Assembly (NCBI GenBank): GCA_910587715.1
Contig: CAJUMV010000051.1
Coordinates: 1 to 27,576 of the forward strand
Reading direction: 5' to 3'
Origin: an uncultured Lachnospiraceae bacterium
Lineage (GTDB): Bacteria; Bacillota; Clostridia; Lachnospirales; Lachnospiraceae
Length of the DNA stretch: 27,576 nucleotides
Below, piece after piece: positions 7,510 through 15,955 of this stretch. Position 1 is the first letter of the stretch, and the number at the start of each line of letters is the position of its first letter. The position numbers were made by a program, and so were the translations under genes. Below the pieces are notes generated by a model. It was not told where the DNA came from and searched no databases. It saw only the letters and a program-made list of their open reading frames with translations.

Positions 7510-7533
7510 CTCATTCCTCCAAAGCATTTCGAC

Positions 7534-7725
7534 GATTGCGAAACTTTTCACAATCTCAAATGTATTGTGCGAATATCATTATCATAAGCAGACCCTTGGA
7601 AGCCGTCAGCGCTTAACGAGGTATTTTCGAGTTTAGCGCTGTTACGGCTGGAACGGAGCGCAAGCGCGTCTGCGTTGATGATGATATTTGGACAATTTCA
7701 ATAAACTACAAGAAGTTTCGCAATC
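7534..7725. repeat. 192-bp nested inverted structure, longer relative of the structured element (copy 3)
   Basis: A near-symmetrical multi-stem region between spoIIQ and the amidohydrolase gene. The outer stem is 13 perfect pairs (7534-7546 with 7713-7725, GATTGCGAAACTT). Inside it are ATTGT/ACAAT (7564-7568, 7692-7696), AATATCAT/ATGATATT (7572-7579, 7681-7688), GCAGAC/GTCTGC (7588-7593, 7668-7673), AGCCGT/ACGGCT (7601-7606, 7644-7649) and CAGCGCT/AGCGCTG (7607-7613, 7635-7641). The innermost helix carries AAC-GA ... GA-GTT (7615-7619, 7629-7633), as in copies 1 and 2, and the outer GCGAAAC resembles copy 1. One base of the outer arm lies about 14 nt upstream of the amidohydrolase ribosome site. 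Confidence 0.75.
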
Positions 7726-7742
7726 ATCTATATCTTATGCGA

Positions 7743-8756
7743 TTATTGCAATTTACTCATCGGATTCACCGGCTCCCCGTCCTTCGTCAGCTTGAAATAC
7801 ACATTCGTCCCTTCCAGACTGTAATACTTGGTAGGCGACGCCACCGTACCGATCCCGTCTCCTACATGCACGAAGCTTCCCTCAGATACGGTGATATTTT
7901 CAAGCTGCCCGTAAGTCAGTTCATAGCCGTTACCCAGCTCCATCACCACCGTATTGCCGGTGTCGTGGTCGTAGCTGACAGAGGTCACGCGTCCGTCCGC
8001 CGCCGCCGAAATATTCTCTCCCTGCGCTGCCGCTATGACGATTGCCGGATTATATTTATACTGATCCAGCGTCGGGAAATAAATGGTCCTGTCCATGCTG
8101 TAGTTGATGAGCACATCTCCCACAATAGGCCACACCAGCCCATCTTCTTCGCTAAAGTCAAGCTCCGGCTGCACGGTAGTGGAGATAGCTTCCGCCTGTA
8201 CCTCATCGCTCAAAACATCGTCCACCGTCTCGTCAAACATGCCCGCTTCTTCCTCTTTACTCTTATCCGCACCGCTGTCCTTCTTACTTTCCGCGGATTT
8301 TTCTACCGGATTATCCTTTTGGGGCTCATCCTTCTTTGTCTGCTCGGATTTCTCCTCCGTCTTCTCTCCCTGCTCTGCTTCCTTTTCCTCTATCTTCTCT
8401 TCAATGGTTTTCTTTTCCGTGGTACTCTTATCGGACTTATTTCCTGATTTCAGACCGTTCTCCGTGTTTTCCACATGCAGGGAATTTGCTTCCTGAAAGC
8501 TGGGATCATAATCCAAATCGTCCGTCCCGACACCTGCAAAAAGCGTGTCAAGCTCCTCGCCGGACACCATATTTTCGGAAAGCTCCGTACCGCTCTGCTC
8601 CAACGCTTCGAAGTCCACCACATAGTCCTCCTTCTCCGCGCGGTTGCTGTTTCTTACATAAACACCGGTCACTGTCAGCGCCGCCAGAACGAACACCGAG
8701 GACGCCAGCATGATGATTCTCTCTTTTCTGATACTGCTTCTGTTTCTTCTCGCCAT
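7743..8756 (-). CDS. spoIIQ: SpoIIQ-like LytM (M23) domain protein, degenerate metallopeptidase
   Basis: A 337-residue single-pass protein: short cytoplasmic N-terminus, TM at about 14-35, a highly charged Lys/Glu/Ser linker (100-170), and a C-terminal LytM/M23 domain (208-333: VWPIVGDVLINYS ... VNPMSKL). Its position directly after a SpoIID homologue matches the clostridial spoIID-spoIIQ order and supports identity as the forespore engulfment and channel protein. Every zinc-ligand motif is altered: the H-x-G-I-D-I-A-A block reads KYNPAIVIAAAQG, the usual YGHL is YGQL, and HLHF is NVYF (318-321). Zinc hydrolysis is therefore unlikely, so a structural role is expected. The ATG at 8756 has AGGAGG 8 nt upstream; the frame is open to 8825 without a better site. 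Confidence 0.8.
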   Translation of the reverse strand: MARRNRSSIRKERIIMLASSVFVLAALTVTGVYVRNSNRAEKEDYVVDFEALEQSGTELSENMVSGEELDTLFAGVGTDDLDYDPSFQEANSLHVENTENGLKSGNKSDKSTTEKKTIEEKIEEKEAEQGEKTEEKSEQTKKDEPQKDNPVEKSAESKKDSGADKSKEEEAGMFDETVDDVLSDEVQAEAISTTVQPELDFSEEDGLVWPIVGDVLINYSMDRTIYFPTLDQYKYNPAIVIAAAQGENISAAADGRVTSVSYDHDTGNTVVMELGNGYELTYGQLENITVSEGSFVHVGDGIGTVASPTKYYSLEGTNVYFKLTKDGEPVNPMSKLQ

Positions 8757-8861
8757 GAAACTCGCCTCCTGTTTTTCTTCCGATGCCGCGCAAATCGTCC
8801 GCAAAAGCACAAACAGCCCATGCACCGGTTTTGTCTCATAGTTTTACCCAAATTTTCCGCC

Positions 8862-9821
8862 TTATTCAAAATTTGCTAATTCTGTCTGAAAAAAGAAGGT
8901 TGCAAGAATCTCCTTATAATTTTCCCCGTTTTCTGCCAGTCGCCCGGCTGCATACTGGCTCATACCGAAACCATGTCCCACTCCCGTCACACGAAAAACG
9001 ACCCGCTCTTCCTCCCTGTCCATTTCAAAAGAAGCGGAGGACAATCCAAAAAGATGACGAAATGTCTCTCCGTCTATCTTTTCCTTCTCCCCGTTTTCGT
9101 CAATATATGACACTCCCGTCATATATCCTGTCCCGTCAAAAGAAAAATGTCCCTCCTCCCAAAGCGTCTGCTCTGCAAAATCTCCCTCCAAAGCACCCCG
9201 CAGTTTTTCCAGATAACGGTCCCGCTCCACTCTCACCACACTGCGGTAGTCCGGCGCTTCCTTATCCTGTTCACAGGAAACTGCCGAAAGATACGGACAG
9301 TCCTCATCCCCCGCGTCTCTGGTAGAGCCGTTGCTCACCCGGAAATAGGACGCCCGAACCGGTTCCCCATGATAAGTCAGAATCTCCCCCGCCGTCGCCC
9401 TCACCGCCTGCCTGCTCGCTTTCAAGAGTTCTTCCGAAGCCGCCGCATTCTTATAAAATTTTGCCAGCCCTTCTCCATCCACGGTAACCCTTTTATCTCC
9501 CTGCTCCGCATAGAGAGCCGCCAGTTCCGTCCGCAAAAGCACCGCCTGCGCTTTCCGCAGCTCCGGCTCGCAGTCCTCCGGCAGCACAACGCAAAGCCTG
9601 TAGGCAAGATATTCTTCCAAAGAAAGCTCCCAAACGCCCCACTCCACGGATGCTTCCACCAGATATCCGCTTTCTGACTGATTCCTTTTCAGGCTCTCCG
9701 ACTCCTCCCCCACATGCCCCCAGAGACAGGCACAGACATACGGCAATAAAAAAACAAACAAAAGGAAGCTGCCTGCGTCCCTTTTGTTTGTTTTTTTTGA
9801 AACGATTCCATTTTTGTTCAT
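8862..9821 (-). CDS. spoIID: SpoIID-like (SpoIID/LytB domain) sporulation protein
   Basis: A 319-residue protein with an N-terminal TM segment (about 18-35) and an extracytoplasmic SpoIID domain. SpoIID homologues are lytic transglycosylases that act on denuded peptidoglycan during engulfment. Family hallmarks are SLEEYLAYRL (67-75), ELRKAQAVLLRTE (87-99), SNGSTRDAGDEDCPYLSAVSC (163-183, two cysteines) and the C-terminal GVGHGFGMSQYAAGRLAENG-Y-EIL. The catalytic Glu of the usual A-S-E-M-P motif appears to be Val79 in CVVLP by eye, although nearby E82 or D83 could substitute. The start at 9821 has GGGGTG upstream; a GTG at 9833 overlaps it. It lies 105 nt upstream of spoIIQ, probably in one unit. 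Confidence 0.85.
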   Translation of the reverse strand: MNKNGIVSKKTNKRDAGSFLLFVFLLPYVCACLWGHVGEESESLKRNQSESGYLVEASVEWGVWELSLEEYLAYRLCVVLPEDCEPELRKAQAVLLRTELAALYAEQGDKRVTVDGEGLAKFYKNAAASEELLKASRQAVRATAGEILTYHGEPVRASYFRVSNGSTRDAGDEDCPYLSAVSCEQDKEAPDYRSVVRVERDRYLEKLRGALEGDFAEQTLWEEGHFSFDGTGYMTGVSYIDENGEKEKIDGETFRHLFGLSSASFEMDREEERVVFRVTGVGHGFGMSQYAAGRLAENGENYKEILATFFFQTELANFE

Positions 9822-9868
9822 GTGACACCCCACATAAATCCTATGCGGATGTCCTGCTCGTTATGATA

Positions 9869-10939
9869 TTATGATTTTTCGTTGTAAACCGCCATATCCA
9901 GCTGCTGCAGCGTAGATACGGAGCCGTTTTCATACAGAAAAATACCTGTCTTGCGAATCATGGCGTTAGTTTCATTGGTCTCTTTGGCATTCATGGAAAA
10001 CTGTGTTCCCACCCGGGAAAGACCGATGGCGCCCACTCCCAGATCGGAAAGATGATACAGTTTATCATTTCCATCTTCATCCTTCGTCCAAATCAGAAGC
10101 TTCTCCCAGATGGGGTCCGCTTCGTCAATCCAGCCATTGCCGTCCGCATCGTACTTAGAAAGATCTTTAAAGCCGTCGCCGCTCTTTGTCCCGAATAACT
10201 CGCTGCCGTCGTTAATCTGTCCGTCACCGTTTAAATCAAGCGCCAAAAAGCCGCTGCCCGCCTGCAGGCTCGAAATCTCTTCCTCCTCACCGTCGCAGTC
10301 CAGATCAAAGAAAAACTTCTGGTCGGAAACCTGCGCAATATTGGTATTCAGATTAATTACCAGCGGATCCTTAAAAGTCTTAATAGATGTAACCACATTT
10401 TCCTCATAGTACTCTTCAAATCTGCGGCTCATGCCAAACTCCAAGTTGAAGGACAGCTCCCTCCCGTCCGCCGTTTTTACCGTACCCTGAGTGGCGAAAG
10501 AGGTATTCTCCTCCTCCATGTGATAGCGCTGCATCTGATATCCCTGTACCGCAAACATGGTCGCAGAGCCCGCCGCCGCTGCTATGGGACTGTTCTGTCC
10601 GCTTCTCTTCCCCCGAAAGTTAAACAAAAGCTCCAACAGAAATTCCACGCACTGCTGCTTGATGCTGCGCACCGCTTCCTGCTCGTCATTTCTCGTGGAA
10701 ATTTTCCACCCGCCGGTCATGTTGCGCATATGTGTGGAGAGGTCCTCCAGATTCGCCTTATCCTTATCGGTTTCCTCTCCGGCAGTCTTTTCTCCAGTGC
10801 CAAGCTGATTCTCAAAAAGTGAATTTAATCCTTCTTTTCCGCCCGCAAAAGTGCCCGCTATCGATCTGGCGCTCACCCTTGTCACGGAGCGGCTGGTTCT
10901 GGAGGACTGCATCCCTATGGTACCGGATTCAATGATCAA
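9869..10939 (-). CDS. Conserved clostridial protein with EF-hand-like calcium loops, function unknown
   Basis: A 356-residue protein without a signal peptide or TM segment. The N-terminal half is Ser/Arg-rich then Glu/Lys-rich, with a short hydrophobic patch (GSATMFAVQGYQ). The C-terminal half has two calcium-loop motifs: LDLNGDGQINDGSELFG, and YDADGNGWIDEADPIWEKLLIW. The D-x-N-x-D-G ... SELFG pattern also occurs in large secreted calcium-binding proteins. A preceding DLDCDGEEEEI may be a third, degenerate loop. Translation appears to start at TTG (10937-10939), because an ideal AAAGGAGG lies just upstream; the first internal ATG is nine codons later. It lies between the LamG-like gene, beyond a terminator, and spoIID. 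No role is known to me; a link to sporulation would be position-based inference only. Confidence 0.72.
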   Translation of the reverse strand: MIIESGTIGMQSSRTSRSVTRVSARSIAGTFAGGKEGLNSLFENQLGTGEKTAGEETDKDKANLEDLSTHMRNMTGGWKISTRNDEQEAVRSIKQQCVEFLLELLFNFRGKRSGQNSPIAAAAGSATMFAVQGYQMQRYHMEEENTSFATQGTVKTADGRELSFNLEFGMSRRFEEYYEENVVTSIKTFKDPLVINLNTNIAQVSDQKFFFDLDCDGEEEEISSLQAGSGFLALDLNGDGQINDGSELFGTKSGDGFKDLSKYDADGNGWIDEADPIWEKLLIWTKDEDGNDKLYHLSDLGVGAIGLSRVGTQFSMNAKETNETNAMIRKTGIFLYENGSVSTLQQLDMAVYNEKS

Positions 10940-11019
10940 TGTTCCCTCCTTTTGTACAAGACCGCTTTCTACACCTGCCTGTGCACCAGACAGCGCCCTC
11001 CTTGACGCCCGGACATAGA
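10940..11019 (-). promoter_or_regulatory. Leader of the EF-hand gene with a strong ribosome site
   Basis: This segment lies between the upstream terminator and the TTG start. AAAGGAGG ends 5-6 nt before the TTG. A promoter must lie nearby if the terminator is efficient, but no convincing sigma-A, sigma-E or sigma-F/G hexamers are visible. Confidence 0.4.
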
Positions 11020-11065
11020 AAAAACGGCACTCTTATGGAAAGTCCTTTTCCTTAAAAATACCGTC
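11020..11065 (-). terminator. Intrinsic terminator of the hydratase-LamG unit
   Basis: On the minus strand a long stem pairs ACGGTA with TGCCGT, continues through several A-U and G-U pairs, and ends with GGAAA / TTTCC. It is followed by TTTTTT. It lies about 100 nt past the LamG-like stop codon. Confidence 0.7.
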
Positions 11066-11165
11066 CCTGGTCTCTACATCATTCAAATTCCAGAAAAACA
11101 AGCTCTGGCCATGAGCCGTTCCCCTGTAATTTATATATCGGAACTTTTACCATTAACTTTATACC

Positions 11166-12155
11166 TCATGCGGAAATGTATGCCGTATACATACTGCTGA
11201 TCTGGCTCTCATCCAGCACCTGTTTCCAGATATGCACTTCGTCGTAACTGGCACGGAACAGCTCATCATAACAGCTAATCCCCAAATAGGCGTACACGCC
11301 CTCGGCATCCATATGCAATAACGACACCTCTCCCGAACCGATCAGCTCGCTGTTCAGATACAGATACCCCATCGCCCTTCCCTCCGGTGCGCCGGATTGT
11401 GCGGAAGCATCCACGCAAATAGTTATGTAAACCCACTCATTCAGATTGACCCATTTTTTTTGCTCCATGGAGGGTCGTATCTCGCAGGAATTATCTAAAG
11501 CTGCGTCGATGGTATTAAAAATCGGCACGACCTGCTCTCCCTCTTCGGTAGTTTTCCTGTTTACGGAAAGATAACTCTGACTTCCTCCCACATCCAGCAG
11601 ATGGGAACCAATCAGCAGAAACGGCGACCAGTCAAACAGCTCGTCCGCACGGAACCAGAAAGAAATCGTATAGGATTCATTCAACGGCTCCACACCCTGA
11701 AGCGCCACACCATAGCTGCCGTCCAGATAAAGCGCATCGCCCTCAACCCCTTCCGTAAATAAAGGAAATACATCCTCAGACGGCTCCGGATAAGTGCCGC
11801 TGTTAAAACGCCCCTCATCCCCCGCTCTCGTCACCACAGCCGCTTCGTTCAGCTTCCCGTTAAAGGAATAGCTGTAGTCCGCCTTGGGAACATTGCTCAA
11901 AAGCACGTCACCCACAATCTCTTTAGAGGACGAGTCCACTTCCGGCTTTTCCGGCTCCAGCTCCGGCAGGGCAACATTCGCCAGAGCGTCCGCAGAAGAC
12001 GTGTTAAGCGGCACGCTTTTCTGCATGTCACGATTCAGTTGTTTTCCGTTTTGCACTGCCGCGTAGACGAGCGCCGCCACCACAAACGGAATCATTCCGA
12101 AGAAGATAAGAGGGCGTACTCTGCTCCCTTTCTCCTTTTTTACCCCATTATGCAT
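11166..12155 (-). CDS. Membrane-anchored LamG/concanavalin-A-like jelly-roll protein
   Basis: A 329-residue protein with a short basic cytoplasmic N-terminus, one TM segment (about 14-34, PLIFFGMIPFVVAALVYAAV), an acidic/Pro linker, and an extracytoplasmic LamG_3-like lectin domain (about 95-325). Typical LamG pieces are ALYLDGSYGVALQG, NESYTISFWFRAD, WVNLNEWVYITICVD, YLYLNSELIGSGE and the closing YDEVHIWKQVLDESQI. Such domains usually bind glycans or act as structural modules. The ATG at 12155 has GGGGGA upstream. The gene begins only 11 nt after the aconitase-family gene, so the two are almost certainly co-transcribed although their functions seem unrelated. No catalytic domain is attached. 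Ligand unknown. Confidence 0.78.
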   Translation of the reverse strand: MHNGVKKEKGSRVRPLIFFGMIPFVVAALVYAAVQNGKQLNRDMQKSVPLNTSSADALANVALPELEPEKPEVDSSSKEIVGDVLLSNVPKADYSYSFNGKLNEAAVVTRAGDEGRFNSGTYPEPSEDVFPLFTEGVEGDALYLDGSYGVALQGVEPLNESYTISFWFRADELFDWSPFLLIGSHLLDVGGSQSYLSVNRKTTEEGEQVVPIFNTIDAALDNSCEIRPSMEQKKWVNLNEWVYITICVDASAQSGAPEGRAMGYLYLNSELIGSGEVSLLHMDAEGVYAYLGISCYDELFRASYDEVHIWKQVLDESQISSMYTAYISA

Positions 12156-12166
12156 AATCCCCCAAT

Positions 12167-14464
12167 TTATGATACCCTGTTGTAATTGATAAGACAGCCC
12201 TTTAAGATAATCTGTCTCTCCTCGTCGGTCAACTCCCCTAACATCAGAGTAAACGGCTGAAGCGTTCCTTCCTCCACGCATACCCGGTAAGCTTCAATCG
12301 ACTCCGCCTTCTCCTCTACCGCCTTGCGGATACCCGGGAAGAAGAGGTAGTCCAGATTATGAAACGGCAGCTTGCCCGCTTCAATCAGAAACGGCAGCAT
12401 CCCCCAGTTAATCAGATTGGAACGATACCGCTTCGTCGCGTACTCGTTGGCGATATTCGCCCAGCCGCCAAGCACCTTCTGACAGCTCGCCGCCTGCTCT
12501 CTGGCGGAACCGTCGCCCGGTTTCACTGCAAAAATCGTGGAGCCGAATCCGGTATTTTCGTGGGACACATCGGCAAATGTTTTCTTCACCACATCCATCA
12601 CCGGCTTTACGTCGGGATGCGCCTGACACGGGTGCTCTCCCTGCATTCTTGCTTTCTCCGCTCTCTGGATATCCTTGGCGCGTCCCACATATTCCGGGTC
12701 TTTTCTGGACAAGGTAAACTCCGCCAGTCCCAGCGGATTGGAGCGGTATGAGGAAGTCTCTCCGGAAGGGATCAGCTCGTCCGTCGTGGTGACAGGGTCA
12801 TGGATTTCCGAAACGACCCGCAGCACCAGATTCTCCGGCAGCGCCCCCATAGCGGGCCAGTCCTTGATATTCGGTCCGAACTGAATCTCCACGCTCTCGT
12901 CCGCCGCGCCCTTGGAATCAAAGACACGATTCTTATAAATATTGGCGTCAAAGTGATATTTATATTTTCCGATTTCCCCGTCAAATTCGGTCGCCGGCGT
13001 GAGCATACCCTTGTTCGCCGCCGTCGCCGCAATGGAACGGGCATCCATAAGCGCCACAGAGGAAATCTGACCGTTCTGCAGTTTGGAACCTTCCCTGTTG
13101 GGGAAATTCCTTGTAGAATGACGGATGCTGAACGCATTGTTTGCCGGCGTATCGCCCGCACCGAAGCACGGTCCGCAGAAAGCGGTTTTTAGTACCGCAC
13201 CTGTCTCTAAAATCGCCGCCGCACAGCCGTTCTTGATCAGCTCCATATACACGGGCATGGACGCCGGGTACACGCTCAAGGTAAAGCCGTCCGAACCGAT
13301 GTAAGAACCGCGCAGGATATCAGCCGCCGCGCAGATATTCTCAAATCCGCCGCCCGCACAGCCCGCGATAATGCCCTGATCCACCATAAATTTACCGTCC
13401 ACAACCTTCTCCTGTAAAGAATAAGGCACCGCGCCGTCCAGACTGACCTTCGCCCGCTCCTCCACGTCGTGGAGCACATCCTTCAGATTCGCATTCACCT
13501 CATCAATGGTGTAGGTGTTGCTCGGATGGAAGGGCATCGCGATCATAGGACGGATTTTCGACAAATCCACGGTAATCATGCCGTCGTAATAAGCCACTTC
13601 TCCCGGATTTAACTCTTTATACTCCCCGCTCCTGCCGTGAATCTCATAAAATTCCCGAATCTGTTCGTCCGTCCGCCAGATAGAGGACAGGCAGGTGGTC
13701 TCCGTGGTCATCACGTCGATGCCAATCCGGAAGTCCGCGCTCAGTGCAGACACGCCCGGTCCCACAAACTCCATTACCTTATTTTTCACATAGCCGTTTC
13801 CGAACACCGCACCGATGATTGCCAGCGCCACGTCCTGCGGACCGACGCCCTTCACAGGCTCGCCCGTCAGATATACGCCCACCACACCGGGCATATTGAT
13901 ATCATAAGTCTGGGACAAGAGCTGCTTTACCAGCTCCGGTCCGCCCTCGCCCATTGCCATCGTGCCGAGCGCGCCGTATCTTGTATGGGAATCGGAACCG
14001 AGAATCATTTTCCCGCCGCCCGCCAGCATTTCTCTTGCGTACTGATGGATGACCGCCTGATGGGGCGGCACATAGACGCCGCCGTACCTCTTGGCACAGG
14101 TAAGCCCGAACATGTGATCATCCTCGTTGATCGTGCCGCCCACCGCGCACAGGGAATTGTGGCAGTTAGTAAGCACGTAGGGAATCGGGAATTTCTGCAG
14201 TCCCGAAGCCCGCGCCGTCTGGATAATCCCCACAAAGGTGATATCGTGGGAAGTCAGTTTATCGAATTTGATTTTCAATTTCTCCATATTGCCGGAAGTG
14301 TTATGGGATTCCAGAATACTGTAGGCAATCGTGTTCTTCGCCGCCTCGCCCTTCGATACGTCCCGCCCGGTCTTATTTTTAATCTGCGCCGCCGCATCCG
14401 CACCGTCGAAAATCAACTCCGTCCCGTTTAACAGATACGCGCCGCCCTGTGTCAGTTCAATCAT
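12167..14464 (-). CDS. Aconitase-family hydratase (YbhJ-like)
   Basis: A 765-residue 4Fe-4S dehydratase of the aconitase superfamily. The signature GSDSHTRYGALGTMAMGEGG is at 156-175, and the cluster cysteines are probably C369 (IIAGCAGGG), C430 and C433 (AFCGPCFGAGD). The C-terminal swivelling domain contains YRSNLINWGMLPFL. In canonical aconitase the first cysteine lies in SCTN; here it is AGCAGG, as I recall for the YbhJ-like 'hydratase' subgroup, so citrate/isocitrate activity is plausible but not assured. The ATG at 14464 has GGAGGT 4 nt upstream; another ATG at 14476 overlaps that site. It is followed 11 nt later by the LamG-like gene and preceded by hflX. No citrate synthase or isocitrate dehydrogenase lies in the window. 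Confidence 0.88.
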   Translation of the reverse strand: MIELTQGGAYLLNGTELIFDGADAAAQIKNKTGRDVSKGEAAKNTIAYSILESHNTSGNMEKLKIKFDKLTSHDITFVGIIQTARASGLQKFPIPYVLTNCHNSLCAVGGTINEDDHMFGLTCAKRYGGVYVPPHQAVIHQYAREMLAGGGKMILGSDSHTRYGALGTMAMGEGGPELVKQLLSQTYDINMPGVVGVYLTGEPVKGVGPQDVALAIIGAVFGNGYVKNKVMEFVGPGVSALSADFRIGIDVMTTETTCLSSIWRTDEQIREFYEIHGRSGEYKELNPGEVAYYDGMITVDLSKIRPMIAMPFHPSNTYTIDEVNANLKDVLHDVEERAKVSLDGAVPYSLQEKVVDGKFMVDQGIIAGCAGGGFENICAAADILRGSYIGSDGFTLSVYPASMPVYMELIKNGCAAAILETGAVLKTAFCGPCFGAGDTPANNAFSIRHSTRNFPNREGSKLQNGQISSVALMDARSIAATAANKGMLTPATEFDGEIGKYKYHFDANIYKNRVFDSKGAADESVEIQFGPNIKDWPAMGALPENLVLRVVSEIHDPVTTTDELIPSGETSSYRSNPLGLAEFTLSRKDPEYVGRAKDIQRAEKARMQGEHPCQAHPDVKPVMDVVKKTFADVSHENTGFGSTIFAVKPGDGSAREQAASCQKVLGGWANIANEYATKRYRSNLINWGMLPFLIEAGKLPFHNLDYLFFPGIRKAVEEKAESIEAYRVCVEEGTLQPFTLMLGELTDEERQIILKGCLINYNRVS

Positions 14465-14566
14465 ACTTACCTCCATGTCCGTGTCATTCTCCGTTTGTAA
14501 CTTTCTAAATCATTATAAAGGATATGCGCCGCCGGTGCAACACACTTCCCGACAGCCGTTTTGAAA

Positions 14567-15901
14567 TCACCCTTCCGCATACTTTTTATAATACCCGTAA
14601 TCCGCCTTCTTGCAGTTCACCCGCATCCGCACGCCCTTCTCCTCATACGCCGTCTCGAAAACCACCGCGTTCTCATTCAGATAAGAAACCGCCCTGCCGT
14701 CGGTGTAGGGAATCAGAAGAGTGCACTCCCGATATCCGCCGGCAAGTTTTTCTTCAATCAGGCAGACCAATTCTTCCATCCCCAGCCGCTTTTTCGCGGA
14801 GAGGTAAATCGCGTCGCCGACCAATTCGCCGCGTTCCTTCGCCACCACGGGCAGATGCGCGTTCAGCTCTTCCGCCGCCACTCCCGAAAGCCCCGGCAGC
14901 GCATCCGGCGAAACCAAATCCGCTTTGTTGTAAATAGTAAGCATGGGAATGCCGTCCGCCTGCAGTCTCTTTAACGTCTGGTTCGTGACCGCAATCTGCT
15001 CTTTATAATGCTCGTCACTGTAATCCACCACCTGCATGAGCAGGTCCGCTTCCTTTGCCTCCTCCAAGGTGGACTGAAACGCCTCCACCAGATTATGGGG
15101 CAGCTTGTGAATAAAACCGACCGTGTCCGACAGCAGGAATACGTGGTGCTCCGGCGGCGCAATCTTGCGCACGGTCGTATCCAGCGTGGCAAAGAGCATG
15201 TCCTTCTCAAAGACATGCCGCTCCTGCCCTTCTCCTTCATCTGCGCCGTAAAGCTCGAGCATCGCATTCAAAAGCGTGGATTTTCCCGCATTGGTATAAC
15301 CCACCAGCGCAACTCTCGGAAGTCCTGACTTCACCCGCCGCTTTCTCTGGGTCTCCCGCTCGTTCCCCACTTCTTTGAGCTCCCGCCGCAGCTCCGCCAG
15401 CCTCTTTTCCAGCACACGCCTGTCTAACTCCAGCTTCGTCTCCCCGGCGCCCCTGTTACTCATGGAGCCGCTCGCGCCGCCCTGACGGGATAACGCCGCG
15501 TGAAGCCCTACCAGCCTTGGCAGCATATACTGCAGTCTCGCCACCTCCACCTGAAGTTTGGCTTCCCGGGAGCGCGCCCTTCTCGCAAAGATATCCAGAA
15601 TCAGCGCGCTTCTGTCCAGAATCGGCTTTTCCAGCCGCTCCTGTAAATTCCGCATCTGCATGGGAGAGAGGGAATTGTCAAAAATGATGACATCCGCATG
15701 AAGCTCCTGTGCCAGCTGCTTTACCTCGTCCACCTTGCCCGTGCCGATATAGAAAGCCTTGTGTACCACGTCAAGAGTCTGTGACGTCACCCCCGCCACT
15801 TCCATATCGCAAGCCTCCGCCAAAGCGCCGAGCTCCTCCAAAGAAGTGAGATAGTCCTCCCCGTCATTCAAATTCGCACCAACCAGCAAAACTCGTTCCA
15901 T
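14567..15901 (-). CDS. hflX: Ribosome-associated GTPase HflX
   Basis: A 444-residue GTPase that binds the 50S subunit and splits stalled ribosomes under stress. The N-terminal HflX domain shows FYIGTGKVDEVKQLAQELHADVIIFDNSLSPMQMRNLQE, then the coiled-coil ALSRQGGASGSMSNRGAGETKLELDRR. The G domain has Walker A GYTNAGKS (about 201-208), switch II DTVGF, and NKAD. Residues after NKAD are typical in length, with a GTPase-end motif YLSAKKRLGMEEL. The ATG at 15901 has GGAGG about 7 nt upstream. The 5' side adjoins structured repeat copy 2, which separates it from hscC. Downstream, 102 nt separate it from the hydratase gene. Confidence 0.96.
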   Translation of the reverse strand: MERVLLVGANLNDGEDYLTSLEELGALAEACDMEVAGVTSQTLDVVHKAFYIGTGKVDEVKQLAQELHADVIIFDNSLSPMQMRNLQERLEKPILDRSALILDIFARRARSREAKLQVEVARLQYMLPRLVGLHAALSRQGGASGSMSNRGAGETKLELDRRVLEKRLAELRRELKEVGNERETQRKRRVKSGLPRVALVGYTNAGKSTLLNAMLELYGADEGEGQERHVFEKDMLFATLDTTVRKIAPPEHHVFLLSDTVGFIHKLPHNLVEAFQSTLEEAKEADLLMQVVDYSDEHYKEQIAVTNQTLKRLQADGIPMLTIYNKADLVSPDALPGLSGVAAEELNAHLPVVAKERGELVGDAIYLSAKKRLGMEELVCLIEEKLAGGYRECTLLIPYTDGRAVSYLNENAVVFETAYEEKGVRMRVNCKKADYGYYKKYAEG

Positions 15902-15955
15902 GAATATTCCTCCACGCTAACCGCCATGATTCCACTCTACGGAATCCCAAATCTG

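Noticed and set aside
8250..8460. Repetitive K/E/S-rich coding stretch in spoIIQ as a possible repeat array
   Set aside because: It is a low-complexity charged linker within one continuous reading frame, without regular repeat units.
13637..14431. 264-residue plus-strand open frame inside the hydratase gene
   Set aside because: It lies antisense to a strongly supported aconitase-family gene, has no ribosome site and shows a His/Arg-rich composition typical of a shadow frame.
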